DNA from: Microcaldota archaeon
GTDB lineage: Archaea > Micrarchaeota > Micrarchaeia > Anstonellales > Anstonellaceae
Direction of reading: 5' to 3'
NCBI GenBank assembly: GCA_026396355.1
Contig: JAPLWY010000026.1
Span: 1-11,274, forward strand
Length of the DNA: 11,274 nucleotides
This document shows, in pieces, positions 1 through 6,416 of the stretch (positions are counted from its first letter, which is position 1; each line of letters starts with the position of its first letter). The notes beneath the pieces were generated by a model, which searched no databases, was not told the DNA's origin, and was given only the letters and a program-made list of their open reading frames with translations. Both the position numbers and the translations under genes were made by a program.

Positions 1-23
1 CGAGAATTTAGTGGAGTGAGACA

Positions 24-272
24 ATGGTTTCTGGCGACGGTGAAATGCCAGGCAAGTCTTCTGAAGAGGAAGATGCCGGCAATGGAGTGCGCGCGGCTGG
101 TCCGCGCCCCGACTTCCGAGTGGTTCAGGCCGAGTATGACACGCGGCTTGGAAAGACAGTCTACAAGGACGTTGGTGCGATGTGGCACAATGTAAGCAAG
201 TCAGGCAACGAATTCTACACGATGAAGATCGGGAAGCTCAAGCTTCTGGTCTTCCAAAACACCAAACAGTGA
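24..272 (+). CDS. Small DUF736-like conserved protein
   Basis: This 82-residue protein has a disordered, acidic first 25 residues (GEMPGKSSEEEDAG) and a folded second half. The segment VGAMWHNVSKSGNEFYTMKI (about 50-69) followed by GKLKLLVFQN resembles the short beta-rich core of DUF736-type proteins, in which a Trp is followed by a polar S-x-x-G-x-x-Y/F turn. That likeness is by eye. The biochemical role of the family is not established, so no function is assigned. The start is supported by GGAGTGAG at 13-20, four bases before the ATG. The gene ends about 50 bases before radA on the same strand with no terminator between, so co-transcription with radA is likely. There is no signal peptide or membrane segment. 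The gene call is firm; the family label is tentative. Confidence 0.7.
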   Translation: MVSGDGEMPGKSSEEEDAGNGVRAAGPRPDFRVVQAEYDTRLGKTVYKDVGAMWHNVSKSGNEFYTMKIGKLKLLVFQNTKQ

Positions 273-324
273 GTGGGAGCATTGCGGGTTGATTAATATG
301 GCAAGGAAAAAGGAGAGCGATTCT

Positions 325-1290
325 ATGGCTGAAGAGGTTGAGGAGAAGAAAAAAATCATAGTAAAGGAGCTGGAAGACCTGCCAGGAGTGGGCGATGTTT
401 CAGCTGAAAAGCTCCGAAAAGCAGGCTATGACATTGAGAAAATAGCTGCAAGCTCGCCCCATGAGCTGGATGAGATAGCGGATATCGGGGTGGAAACCGC
501 AAGAAGGACGATTGCGGCTGCGCGCGACTCGCTGGAGATGGGCTATGAAACAGCGGACAAGATACTGGAGAGGCGAAAGCTGGTGGGCAGGATAACCACT
601 GGCTCAAAGGAGCTGGACGCGCTTATTGGAGGCGGCGTGGAGACAATGGCAATAACCGAGTGCTACGGGAAGTTCAGCTCAGGAAAAAGCCAGATAGGCT
701 TCCAGCTCTCGGTAAACGTTCAAAAGCCGCAGGAACAGGGCGGTTTGGGAGGGAATGTGCTCTTCATTGACACTGAGTCCACCTTCCGACCTGAGAGAAT
801 TGCCCAGCTTGCCGAGACTGTCGGCATGGAGGCAGATGCCGTGCTGAAAAACATCATGGTGGCAAAGGCGATAAACTCAGACCACCAGATGGTGCTTGCT
901 GACAAGATGGAGGAAATGATAAAGGAGAAGAACATCCGCCTCATTGTGGTGGACTCGCTGACTTCGCACTTCCGCGCGGATTACGTCGGGAGAGGCGCGC
1001 TGAGCGACCGCCAGCAAAAGCTCAACAAGCACATACACACCCTGCAAAAGCTCGCCGACAAGTACAACCTCGCGGTTTACATCACCAACCAGGTGATGGA
1101 CAACCCTGGGATAATGTTCGGCGACCCGACCACCCCGATTGGCGGCCATGTGCTCGCGCACGCGGCAACCTACCGGATTTACCTGCGCAAGGGGAAAGAG
1201 GAGAAGAGAATTGCGCGCTTGGTGGACTCGCCCAACATGCCTGAAGGCGAGTGCGTGTTCAAGGTAACGCCCAAGGGAATCGGGGACTGA
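325..1290 (+). CDS. radA: DNA repair and recombination protein RadA
   Basis: This is the archaeal RecA/Rad51-family recombinase, an ATPase that forms filaments on single-stranded DNA and drives strand exchange. Numbered from ATG 325 (321 aa), a helix-hairpin-helix motif lies at about 19-35 (LPGVGDVSAEKLRKAGY). The Walker A loop is GKFSSGKS at 115-122, VLFIDTESTFRPER follows, and Walker B is LIVVD ending at Asp210. The C-terminal ATPase signature is clear: TNQVMDNPG, FGDPTTPIGGH, and RIARLVDSPNMPEGE. Length is normal and the domain is intact. Three starts are possible in frame: TTG 289 (GGGAG nine bases upstream), ATG 298 (no good site), and ATG 325 (AGGAG at 311-315, nine bases upstream). ATG 325 is preferred because it combines ATG, a good site and the usual RadA N-terminus (MAEEVEE). 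The gene follows the DUF736-like gene and ends at a long T tract. Confidence 0.97.
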   Translation: MAEEVEEKKKIIVKELEDLPGVGDVSAEKLRKAGYDIEKIAASSPHELDEIADIGVETARRTIAAARDSLEMGYETADKILERRKLVGRITTGSKELDALIGGGVETMAITECYGKFSSGKSQIGFQLSVNVQKPQEQGGLGGNVLFIDTESTFRPERIAQLAETVGMEADAVLKNIMVAKAINSDHQMVLADKMEEMIKEKNIRLIVVDSLTSHFRADYVGRGALSDRQQKLNKHIHTLQKLADKYNLAVYITNQVMDNPGIMFGDPTTPIGGHVLAHAATYRIYLRKGKEEKRIARLVDSPNMPEGECVFKVTPKGIGD

Positions 1291-1297
1291 GGCGCGC

Positions 1298-1342
1298 TTT
1301 TTTCTTTTTGTTTTTCTTTTTTTTCTTCGTTTTTATTTTCTT
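1298..1342 (+). terminator. T-rich terminator after radA
   Basis: Starting eight bases after the radA stop, about 45 bases are almost pure T on the plus strand, broken only by single C, G or A bases. Archaeal RNA polymerase terminates at such U-tracts without needing a hairpin, so this is a convincing 3' end for the radA transcript. The convergent glycosyltransferase gene lies beyond it. Confidence 0.75.
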
Positions 1343-1490
1343 CCTGATGGCTTCTTTTGTTAGGCTTTGCCAATAAAACCGATTTTGCCATGTGGCTCAG
1401 GAAAACGAACCACTGTGCAAGTTCATAGCGCACAATGTCGTGGTACTTGTCCACGAAAGTTTCGAGCTTGGGATAAAAATTGACTTTGGA
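1343..1490 (-). pseudogene. Possible 3' remnant of an unidentified gene
   Basis: On the minus strand the frame is open from 1490 downward and reads like host coding sequence (KLETFVDKYHDIVRYELAQW, then FVFLSHMAKSVLLAKPNKR). Its codons (GAC AAG TAC CAC GAC ATT GTG CGC) resemble the GC-rich host genes and not the AT-rich neighbour. A TAA lies directly upstream at 1491-1493. Only a GTG at 1454 could start it, with no convincing ribosome site, so it looks like the tail of a gene whose front is gone. Downstream the frame runs into the reverse of the radA T tract, giving a Lys/Glu-rich tail, and then into radA antisense. I do not recognise the family. It could instead be chance open frame. Confidence 0.3.
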
Positions 1491-1512
1491 TTAGCTGAAA
1501 TGCATCAGTGAA

Positions 1513-2361
1513 TTAAGCTATCATGAATTGTTTGTTGATAAGAGGCTTGTTTACTGTAAGATTTTGTTGTTTCTTTGTTGTTCTTATATCTCGAAGTTTT
1601 GACAGTTCTAATTTTCTAGCCAATATTCCCGTCTTTGCTTTTTCAGTGTCAGCTAATTGTTTTTCGAATAAAACCGGTCTTCGGTCTGAAGGAAGAAAAT
1701 GGAGCACGTATGGCGGATCGCATGCCAGAAAATATGTCCTTTTTCCAAATTGCCAATTTAAGGTGAGTTCCAAACCGTATCCTTGTGCCATATCTTTAAA
1801 ACGTGTTGCGGTTTTGCTTGATTCGTTTTTTTCATTGCTTTTGTTAAAAAGGAAATTCAGTGCGCTGACCTTAATCGCCCTTTGCCCAGAAAACACCTGT
1901 TGATCACCTACGTAAAAGCAACCCTGAAGCGGAGAATAGCTTTCATCTCCCGGGAAAACGACCATATCTATCTTAGGATGAGTATCAAACACATCAAGCA
2001 TTGTGTTAGCATGTATTTTTGTGAATGTAGACATAAGGTCAGCATCAATTGTAATCATGATATCGGCGCCAACTTCCCTACAATATTTGACACCTTGAAG
2101 CCAAGCATAGGACTTACCATTGTTCTCGCTGACTTTCTGAGGAACAACCTTTACACCAACATTCTTTACAATATCGGCGGTGCCATCCGTAGAATGGTCA
2201 TCAATAACTACAAAATCGTCAATGACTTTCATCTTAAGAAGCAAATTGCCGTCTTCTAGCAATTTATGTATATTCTGGGCTTCATTATGGGCACATGATA
2301 TGAGCACAACTTTTTTATGAAAATTGTTTTGTACTTCATAATCAGCAAATGTTTCGAGCAA
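1513..2361 (-). CDS. Family 2 glycosyltransferase (GT-A fold)
   Basis: This 282-aa protein is a GT2-type transferase that would move a sugar from a nucleotide donor to an unknown acceptor. Typical GT-A motifs are present in order: the first strand VVLISCAHNEAQNI (residues 18-31), FVVIDDHSTDGTADIV (50-65), the metal-binding DxD as DAD in ITIDADLMS (104-112), SGQRAIK, and the acidic GYGLELTLNW region. It has no membrane segment, so it is probably soluble or peripheral. The start is TTG 2361. An in-frame stop lies three codons upstream and no earlier or better start keeps the first strand. A TATA box at 2377-2385 places transcription start almost at the TTG, suggesting a leaderless message. The gene is much more AT-rich than radA or his, and its codon choice differs, which suggests acquisition by transfer. 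The glycan target cannot be told. Confidence 0.88.
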   Translation of the reverse strand: MLETFADYEVQNNFHKKVVLISCAHNEAQNIHKLLEDGNLLLKMKVIDDFVVIDDHSTDGTADIVKNVGVKVVPQKVSENNGKSYAWLQGVKYCREVGADIMITIDADLMSTFTKIHANTMLDVFDTHPKIDMVVFPGDESYSPLQGCFYVGDQQVFSGQRAIKVSALNFLFNKSNEKNESSKTATRFKDMAQGYGLELTLNWQFGKRTYFLACDPPYVLHFLPSDRRPVLFEKQLADTEKAKTGILARKLELSKLRDIRTTKKQQNLTVNKPLINKQFMIA

Positions 2362-2376
2362 TGGATTTTATGATAA

Positions 2377-2385
2377 GTATATAAA
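2377..2385 (-). promoter_or_regulatory. TATA box of the glycosyltransferase gene
   Basis: Read on the minus strand this is TTTATATAC, a close match to the archaeal box A. Its centre is about 20 bases from the TTG start at 2361, so the transcript would begin at or next to the start codon. No clear BRE element is visible. Confidence 0.5.
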
Positions 2386-2433
2386 TGTACGTGTTTATGA
2401 TAAAATTATAGTGAATTCAGCCAATGCCCCCAC

Positions 2434-2473
2434 TTGCTAATAAAGTCGCTAAAACTGCCTATTGTATTAGCAA
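2434..2473. promoter_or_regulatory. Inverted repeat upstream of the his promoter
   Basis: A perfect 9-bp inverted repeat, TTGCTAATA at 2434-2442 and TATTAGCAA at 2465-2473, has half-sites 31 bp apart centre to centre, about three helical turns on the same DNA face. It ends 20 bp before the his TATA box and lies between divergent promoters, a natural place for an operator or activator site. The repeat at 10043-10083 has the same 31-bp geometry and a related half-site. The binding protein is unknown. Confidence 0.45.
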
Positions 2474-2492
2474 CGTCATTTTGTTACATACC

Positions 2493-2500
2493 TATAAATA
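2493..2500 (+). promoter_or_regulatory. TATA box of the his operon
   Basis: TATAAATA matches the archaeal box A well. Transcription would start about 2520-2525, leaving a leader of roughly 40 bases with a ribosome site (GGGGTGGA, 2550-2557) ahead of ATG 2562. No other good TATA box appears between here and hisD, so this is the likely promoter for the whole his cluster. Confidence 0.55.
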
Positions 2501-2547
2501 GTGGGAAATTCAGAATAGCTGCCACAAGGTGTATATGTGGTGAACGG

Positions 2548-2583
2548 AAGGGGTGGACTTCATGGAACGGGGTCTGCTTCACA
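2548..2583 (+). repeat. Direct repeat copy 1 (ribosome site plus start region)
   Basis: Two blocks, AAGGGGTGGA (2548-2557) and GGGGTCTGCTTCACA (2569-2583), recur in the same order at 2721-2730 and 2747-2761. The spacers differ (11 against 16 bases). Each copy consists of a ribosome binding site, an ATG, and the codons of the first residues of the following gene, so a gene-start region appears to have been duplicated. Confidence 0.7.
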
Positions 2584-2737
2584 AATGGAATTGAGCGCAG
2601 TTTCTGCATCCGCCTGGATTCAAAGGCACGGCTAGTTTTGCCTCTCGAAATACGAAGTGCGCTCTGGGGAAGGCGATGTATCGCGCGCTTATTCTCGAAA
2701 CGGAAGCTACATAATAGGGAAAGGGGTGGAAAAATGA
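2562..2737 (+). pseudogene. AbrB/MazE-type DNA-binding protein, frame broken by two +1 shifts
   Basis: Three frames together spell one small swapped-hairpin regulator. ATG 2562, with GGGGTGGA four bases upstream, starts M-E-R. After a +1 shift at GGGG 2569-2572 the frame reads VCFTNGIERSFC, then LDSKARLVLPLEIRSAL, a strong match to the AbrB/SpoVT/MazE core (x-D-x-K-G-R-hydrophobic-V-hydrophobic-P-x-E-I-R-x-x-L). After a second +1 shift at GGGG 2666-2669 it reads EGDVSRAYSRNGSYIIGKG and ends at TGA 2735-2737. The total, about 57 residues, suits a one-domain AbrB-like protein. The stop overlaps the next ATG (ATGA at 2734-2737), as at other junctions of this operon. No in-frame start reaches the domain without the first shift. 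It may be a pseudogene, a sequence with errors, or a recoded gene. A regulator or antitoxin role is inferred from the family. Confidence 0.6.
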
Positions 2738-2761
2738 ACGAGGAAAGGGGTCTGCTTCACA
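2721..2761 (+). repeat. Direct repeat copy 2, at the hisD start
   Basis: This is the second copy of the AAGGGGTGGA and GGGGTCTGCTTCACA blocks. It contains ATG 2734 with a ribosome site three bases upstream. Unshifted, this ATG reads MNEERGLLHRFGLRASQP and stops at TAG 2788-2790. With one base skipped in GGGG it joins the hisD frame. Confidence 0.7.
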
Positions 2762-2764
2762 GGT

Positions 2765-4081
2765 TTGGTTTGCGAGCCAGTCAGCCTTAGTGATGAAACA
2801 GTGCAAGAATTTGTCAGCAGCAGGGCTTTTGGTGAAAGCAAAGCAAGGGAAGTTGCGTCGCAGATACTTTCAGATGTCAAGGCACGAGGATTTGCAGCCG
2901 TGCAGGAGTATTCCAGGAAGCTGGATGGGTTTGAGCTGGAGAAGACTAATGTATTTGCAACTAAGGAAGAGATAGAATCTGCATGTGCAATGCTTACTGC
3001 AGAGCAAGAGAGAGCAATGCGCAAGATGCAGGGAAGAATAGAGTCGTTCGCGCGTATCCAGAAATCAAAAATGGGAAAAGTGAGCCAAAAAACCGCAGAT
3101 GGGAGCACCTCGCTTGAGTTTGTGCCGGTTGCGCGCGCTGGCATTTACGTTCCGGCAGGAAGGGCGCCGCTTTTTTCCTCTCTTTTCATGGCAGCAGTTC
3201 CTGCGCGCGTTGCAGGGGTGGAAGAGATAGCTGTTTTTTCGCCTCCTCAGAAAGATGGCAAGATAAGTCCCATCATTCTTGCAGCTGCGCGCATGTGCGG
3301 CATTGAAAAAGTGTGCAAAATAGGCGGGGCGCAGGCAATAGGCGCAATGGCTTATGGAATTGAAGGGCTTTTCAAGCCGTTTGATGTGATTTGCGGGCCT
3401 GGCAATGCCTATGTGAGCGCGGCAAAGCAGCTTGCCTGCGCAGATGGAATCAGAATTGATGTGCCAGCAGGTCCGTCAGAAGTATTGGTGATTGCAAATA
3501 GTACGGCAAACACTTCTTTTGTTGCAGCAGACATGCTGGCGCAGGCAGAACACGGCTCAGACAGCGCGACAATCTGCATCTGCACCTCGCAAGAAACTGC
3601 AGGCGAGATTTGCAAGGAACTGGAATTGCAGCTTGACTCGCTTCCTGCAAAGACTCCTGTGCGCGCCTCGATTGAAAAATGGGGCAGGGTGTTTGTTGCC
3701 AAATCAATTGAAGAGGCAATCAAGGCTGCAAACCAGATTGCGCCTGAGCACCTTGAGCTTTTCGTGAAGGATGCGAAGAGATGGCTGCCAAAAGTGAAAA
3801 ACGCAGGCGCAGTCTTCATCAGCACAGCCGAGGCTTTCTGCGACTATGGGATGGGAGGAGGGAACCACATACTGCCCACCTCTGGCGCTGCAAAAGCGTG
3901 GGGAGGGGTGAGCGTGCAGACGTTTGGCAAGTGGATGTATGTTGAAGAGCTGGGCGCAAAAGCGCAGGAAAAGCTGGCAAAAACTGCCGCGCTTCTTGCA
4001 AGAATGGAAGGGCTGGAGGCGCACGCACGCGCTTCAGAGATTAGAAAGTTAGGAAGGGGAGTGAAAAAATGGGAAAAATAG
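2765..4081 (+). CDS. hisD: Histidinol dehydrogenase
   Basis: HisD carries out the last two steps of histidine synthesis, NAD-dependent oxidation of L-histidinol through the aldehyde to L-histidine, and is a soluble zinc enzyme. From TTG 2765 it is 438 aa. The catalytic and zinc residues align with E. coli numbering within one or two places: Gln260 and His263 in LAQAEHGSDSAT, Glu328 and His329 in APEHLEL, Asp360 in FCDYGMGGGNH, and His420 in GLEAHARA. The FDVICGPGNAYVSAAK region is also typical. The start is uncertain. TTG 2765 keeps a normal-length N-terminus and GTG 2801 has GTGAT six bases upstream. ATG 2734 has the best ribosome site and an ATGA overlap with the upstream cistron, but is one base out of frame. 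The gene ends with TAG, 13 bases inside hisC, so this TAG must act as a stop. Confidence 0.95.
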   Translation: MVCEPVSLSDETVQEFVSSRAFGESKAREVASQILSDVKARGFAAVQEYSRKLDGFELEKTNVFATKEEIESACAMLTAEQERAMRKMQGRIESFARIQKSKMGKVSQKTADGSTSLEFVPVARAGIYVPAGRAPLFSSLFMAAVPARVAGVEEIAVFSPPQKDGKISPIILAAARMCGIEKVCKIGGAQAIGAMAYGIEGLFKPFDVICGPGNAYVSAAKQLACADGIRIDVPAGPSEVLVIANSTANTSFVAADMLAQAEHGSDSATICICTSQETAGEICKELELQLDSLPAKTPVRASIEKWGRVFVAKSIEEAIKAANQIAPEHLELFVKDAKRWLPKVKNAGAVFISTAEAFCDYGMGGGNHILPTSGAAKAWGGVSVQTFGKWMYVEELGAKAQEKLAKTAALLARMEGLEAHARASEIRKLGRGVKKWEK

Positions 4082-5829
4082 AGAAATTATTCAGGAAGGA
4101 AGTGCTCCAGCTTAAGCCTTACACTTGCGCGCGTGACCTTTGCAAAAAAGCTGACGCATTCCTTGATGCCAATGAGAATTCTTTTGGCAGCTGCATTGGC
4201 AGCGTGGCAGGAGTAAAGCTCAACCGCTACCCAGACTCGGACCAGCTTGAGCTTAGGCAGGAGATTGCAAAGTATGCTGGCGTAAAGCGCGAGAATGTTT
4301 TGGTTGGAAATGGCTCTGATGAAGTAATTGACTTGTGCATCAGGGCATTTGTCAGCATAGGAGACAATGTTGTCTCGCTTGAGCCTGGCTATTCAATGTA
4401 TTCGGTCTGTGCAGAGGCGCAGGGAGCAAATGCAAAACAAGTATTGTTAGATAAGGAGTTCCAGCCAGACATTGGTGCAGTGCTTGCTGCAAGCAACAGC
4501 AGGACAAAAATAATTTTCCTTGTTTCGCCCAACAGCCCGGTCGGAGTGCCGGTCGAGTATGTAAAAATCGAGGAACTTGCAGGAAAAACAGATGCCATCC
4601 TGTTTGTTGACGAGGCATATATTGAGTTTGGCGGGAAAAGCGCAGTCTCCTTGATTGAAAAGTACGATAACCTGGTCATTTCCAGGACTTTTTCAAAGGC
4701 ATGGGGCTTGGCAGGCCTAAGAGTGGGATATGCAGTTTCAAATGAAAGAATAATCTCTGTTTTGAGAAGCCTGAAAGCCCCGTATAATGTGAATTCCCTC
4801 TCGGCTGCGCTTGTGACCAAGGCATAGCGAACCGGGAAGAAAAAAATTGTGGAAAACCTTGCAAAAATGCGTGCGGAAAGGGAGTGGCTGCAAAAAGAAC
4901 TGACTTCACTTGGCTTTTTTGCGTAGCCGTCGGTTTGCAATTTCCTCCTGGTCCGCCCGCCTCTTGGCGCAAAGACTGCGACAAGGTTGCAGAAGGAAAT
5001 TGCAGAGCAGGGAATAATTGTGCGCGACCGCTCGAGCATGCCTTTGCTTGCAAACACTTTCAGGATAACTGTTGGAACGCCTAAGCAGAATGGGAAGTTT
5101 TTGAAATGCCTCAAAGCTGCGCTTGGCAAAAGCGCAGAGTATGATGCTGTGCTTTTTGACATGGACGGCGTGCTCATAGATGTCAGCAAATCCTACCGAG
5201 CAGCAATAGAGAAAACAGCGAACAACTATTTTGCTAGCAAACAGGCGGATATTCGCGTAACGCAGGAAGAAGTTGCAAAGATAAAGTCAGTTTCAGGCTT
5301 CAACAACGACTGGGATGCGACTTATGGGCTTGTGAAGTGTTTGGAAAATGGAATTCTAATTGAGACGGCAACTTTGCTTGGAAAGGAAGAGAAAGAAAGC
5401 GCGCTTTATCTGGAACTGAAAGCTGCATTCCAGGAAATTTACCTCTATGGGCTGATAACTGAAGAGAAATCCATGATCAGCGCAAAAACGCTTGGTGAGA
5501 TTGCTGCGAGCGGGATGAGAATCGGCATAGTGACTGGAAGACCGCGCGCAGAGGCTGAGTTTGCAGTGAGAAGGAATGGCTGGGAAAAATACTTTCCTGC
5601 CAAAAGCATGATTGCGCTTGAAGACTGCGACGAGGAAAAGCCAAGCCCAAAGCCCCTTCTTTTGGCAGCAAAGAGAATCGGCGCGAACAATCCGATTTAT
5701 GTTGGCGACAGCGCGTCAGATGCAGCAGCCTGCAAAGCTGCAGGAATCCCTTGCGTGATAGTGGGAACTGAAGCAATAGGCGACTGGAACGTTAAGAAAA
5801 GCGACGATATTTTGGCGGTGGTAAAATGA
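4069..5829 (+). pseudogene. hisC: HisC-HAD fusion with interrupted frame
   Basis: One frame of 586 codons encodes histidinol-phosphate aminotransferase (residues about 1-350) joined to a HAD phosphatase (about 360-586). HisC, a PLP enzyme, converts imidazole-acetol phosphate to L-histidinol phosphate. Key residues are intact: ANENSFG, Asp181 and Tyr184 in FVDEAYIEF, PLP lysine Lys210 in TFSKAWGLAGLRVGYA, and Arg332 in FRITVGTPKQN. The frame is broken at TAG 4825-4827 (codon 253) and TAG 4924-4926 (codon 286). Around the first, a frame from 4824 reads IANREEK, which fits HisC far better. This implies one base lost near 4823 and one gained in the A7 run 4840-4846, net zero. The second stands where a Tyr is common (GFFA-stop-PSVCNFLL), so a Tyr-to-TAG change fits. 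As written the gene makes only a truncated HisC. Error, decay and suppression remain open. Confidence 0.85.
4987..5829 (+). CDS. Open 3' part: HisC tail plus HAD phosphatase, candidate histidinol-phosphatase
   Basis: This 280-codon open stretch, here from a TTG, holds the last part of HisC (EIAEQGIIVRDRSS, FRITVGT) and a full HAD-superfamily domain. HAD motif I is FDMDGVL (Asp364 and Asp366 in fusion numbering) and motif II is VTGR (Thr489). Motif III is the lysine region EEKPSPKP (524-529), and motif IV is VGDSASD (Asp547, Asp551). A helical cap sits between motifs I and II, as in subfamily IA. There is no start codon with a ribosome site at the HAD boundary, so the domain belongs to a fusion. 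Histidine synthesis needs a histidinol-phosphate phosphatase and no other candidate is in the operon. The HAD fold, the HisC fusion and the position just before hisB support that activity by inference. Another phosphoester substrate is possible. Confidence 0.75.
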   Translation: MQKEIAEQGIIVRDRSSMPLLANTFRITVGTPKQNGKFLKCLKAALGKSAEYDAVLFDMDGVLIDVSKSYRAAIEKTANNYFASKQADIRVTQEEVAKIKSVSGFNNDWDATYGLVKCLENGILIETATLLGKEEKESALYLELKAAFQEIYLYGLITEEKSMISAKTLGEIAASGMRIGIVTGRPRAEAEFAVRRNGWEKYFPAKSMIALEDCDEEKPSPKPLLLAAKRIGANNPIYVGDSASDAAACKAAGIPCVIVGTEAIGDWNVKKSDDILAVVK

Positions 5830-6416
5830 ACAGGAGTGCAAAAATTGAGAGAAAAACATCTGAAACTGAAATTTTGCTGCAGCTTAGCATTGACGGCAGC
5901 GGAAAAAGCAGCGTGAGCACTGGCATTGGTTTTTTCGACCACATGCTCTCATCTTTTGCAAAGCACGGATTGTTCGACCTCGAGCTTTCTGCAAAGGGGG
6001 ATTTGGAAGTGGACCAGCACCACCTTGTGGAGGATGTTGGGATTGTTTTGGGCGAGGCTTTCCTGCAGGCGCTTTCTGACAAGAGAGGGATAGCGCGCGC
6101 TGGCTGCTTTGCTTTTCCCATGGACGAGGCGCTTTCATTGGTGTCTGTAGACTTTGGAGGCAGGGCAGTGTTGGTGTTTGATGCAAAATTCGCGCGCGAA
6201 GCAATGGGCGAACTGCAATCAGACCTGGTGCGCGAGTTTTTCGCAGGCTTTTGCCAGGGCGCAAGGTGCAACCTGTGCGTGCGCTTGCTCTATGGCGGGA
6301 ACGACCACCACAAGTGCGAGGGAATTTTCAAGGGGTTTGCCCGCGCAGTTGCGCAGGCGTGCGAAATAAGGGGAAGGGCGGCTGGTGCCGTTCCTTCCAC
6401 CAAGGGAGTGATTTGA
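5826..6416 (+). CDS. hisB: Imidazoleglycerol-phosphate dehydratase
   Basis: HisB dehydrates imidazole-glycerol phosphate to imidazole-acetol phosphate, using a manganese-binding core in a 24-mer shell. The 196-aa protein is full length for the single-function enzyme. Metal and active-site signatures are complete: GIGFFDHM (His39), VDQHHLVED (Asp63, His65, His66, Glu69), GGNDHHKCEGIFKG (His161, His162, Glu165), and the C-terminal STKGVI. Its ATG overlaps the stop of the HAD domain by four bases (ATGA), so translation depends on ribosomes reaching the end of the upstream frame. That would be hard if hisC really terminates early. Unlike the E. coli HisB, the phosphatase is not fused here but sits on the preceding HisC fusion. 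Confidence 0.97.
   Translation: MNRSAKIERKTSETEILLQLSIDGSGKSSVSTGIGFFDHMLSSFAKHGLFDLELSAKGDLEVDQHHLVEDVGIVLGEAFLQALSDKRGIARAGCFAFPMDEALSLVSVDFGGRAVLVFDAKFAREAMGELQSDLVREFFAGFCQGARCNLCVRLLYGGNDHHKCEGIFKGFARAVAQACEIRGRAAGAVPSTKGVI

Noticed and set aside
2790..2796. GTGATGA as a C box of a C/D-box guide RNA (also seen in hisA near 8323)
   Set aside because: A single short motif inside coding sequence with no convincing C'/D'/D box set at the right spacing; chance matches are expected.
4825..4926. Pyrrolysine or general TAG recoding in hisC
   Set aside because: TAG must stop hisD at 4079-4081, since read-through would run about 40 codons inside hisC, and the first hisC TAG is better explained by a compensated indel pair. 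Only a context-specific effect at the second TAG stays possible.
4389..5189. Minus-strand open frame of 266 codons opposite hisC
   Set aside because: It overlaps the HisC-HAD coding region, shows no recognisable domain, and its composition fits an antisense shadow.
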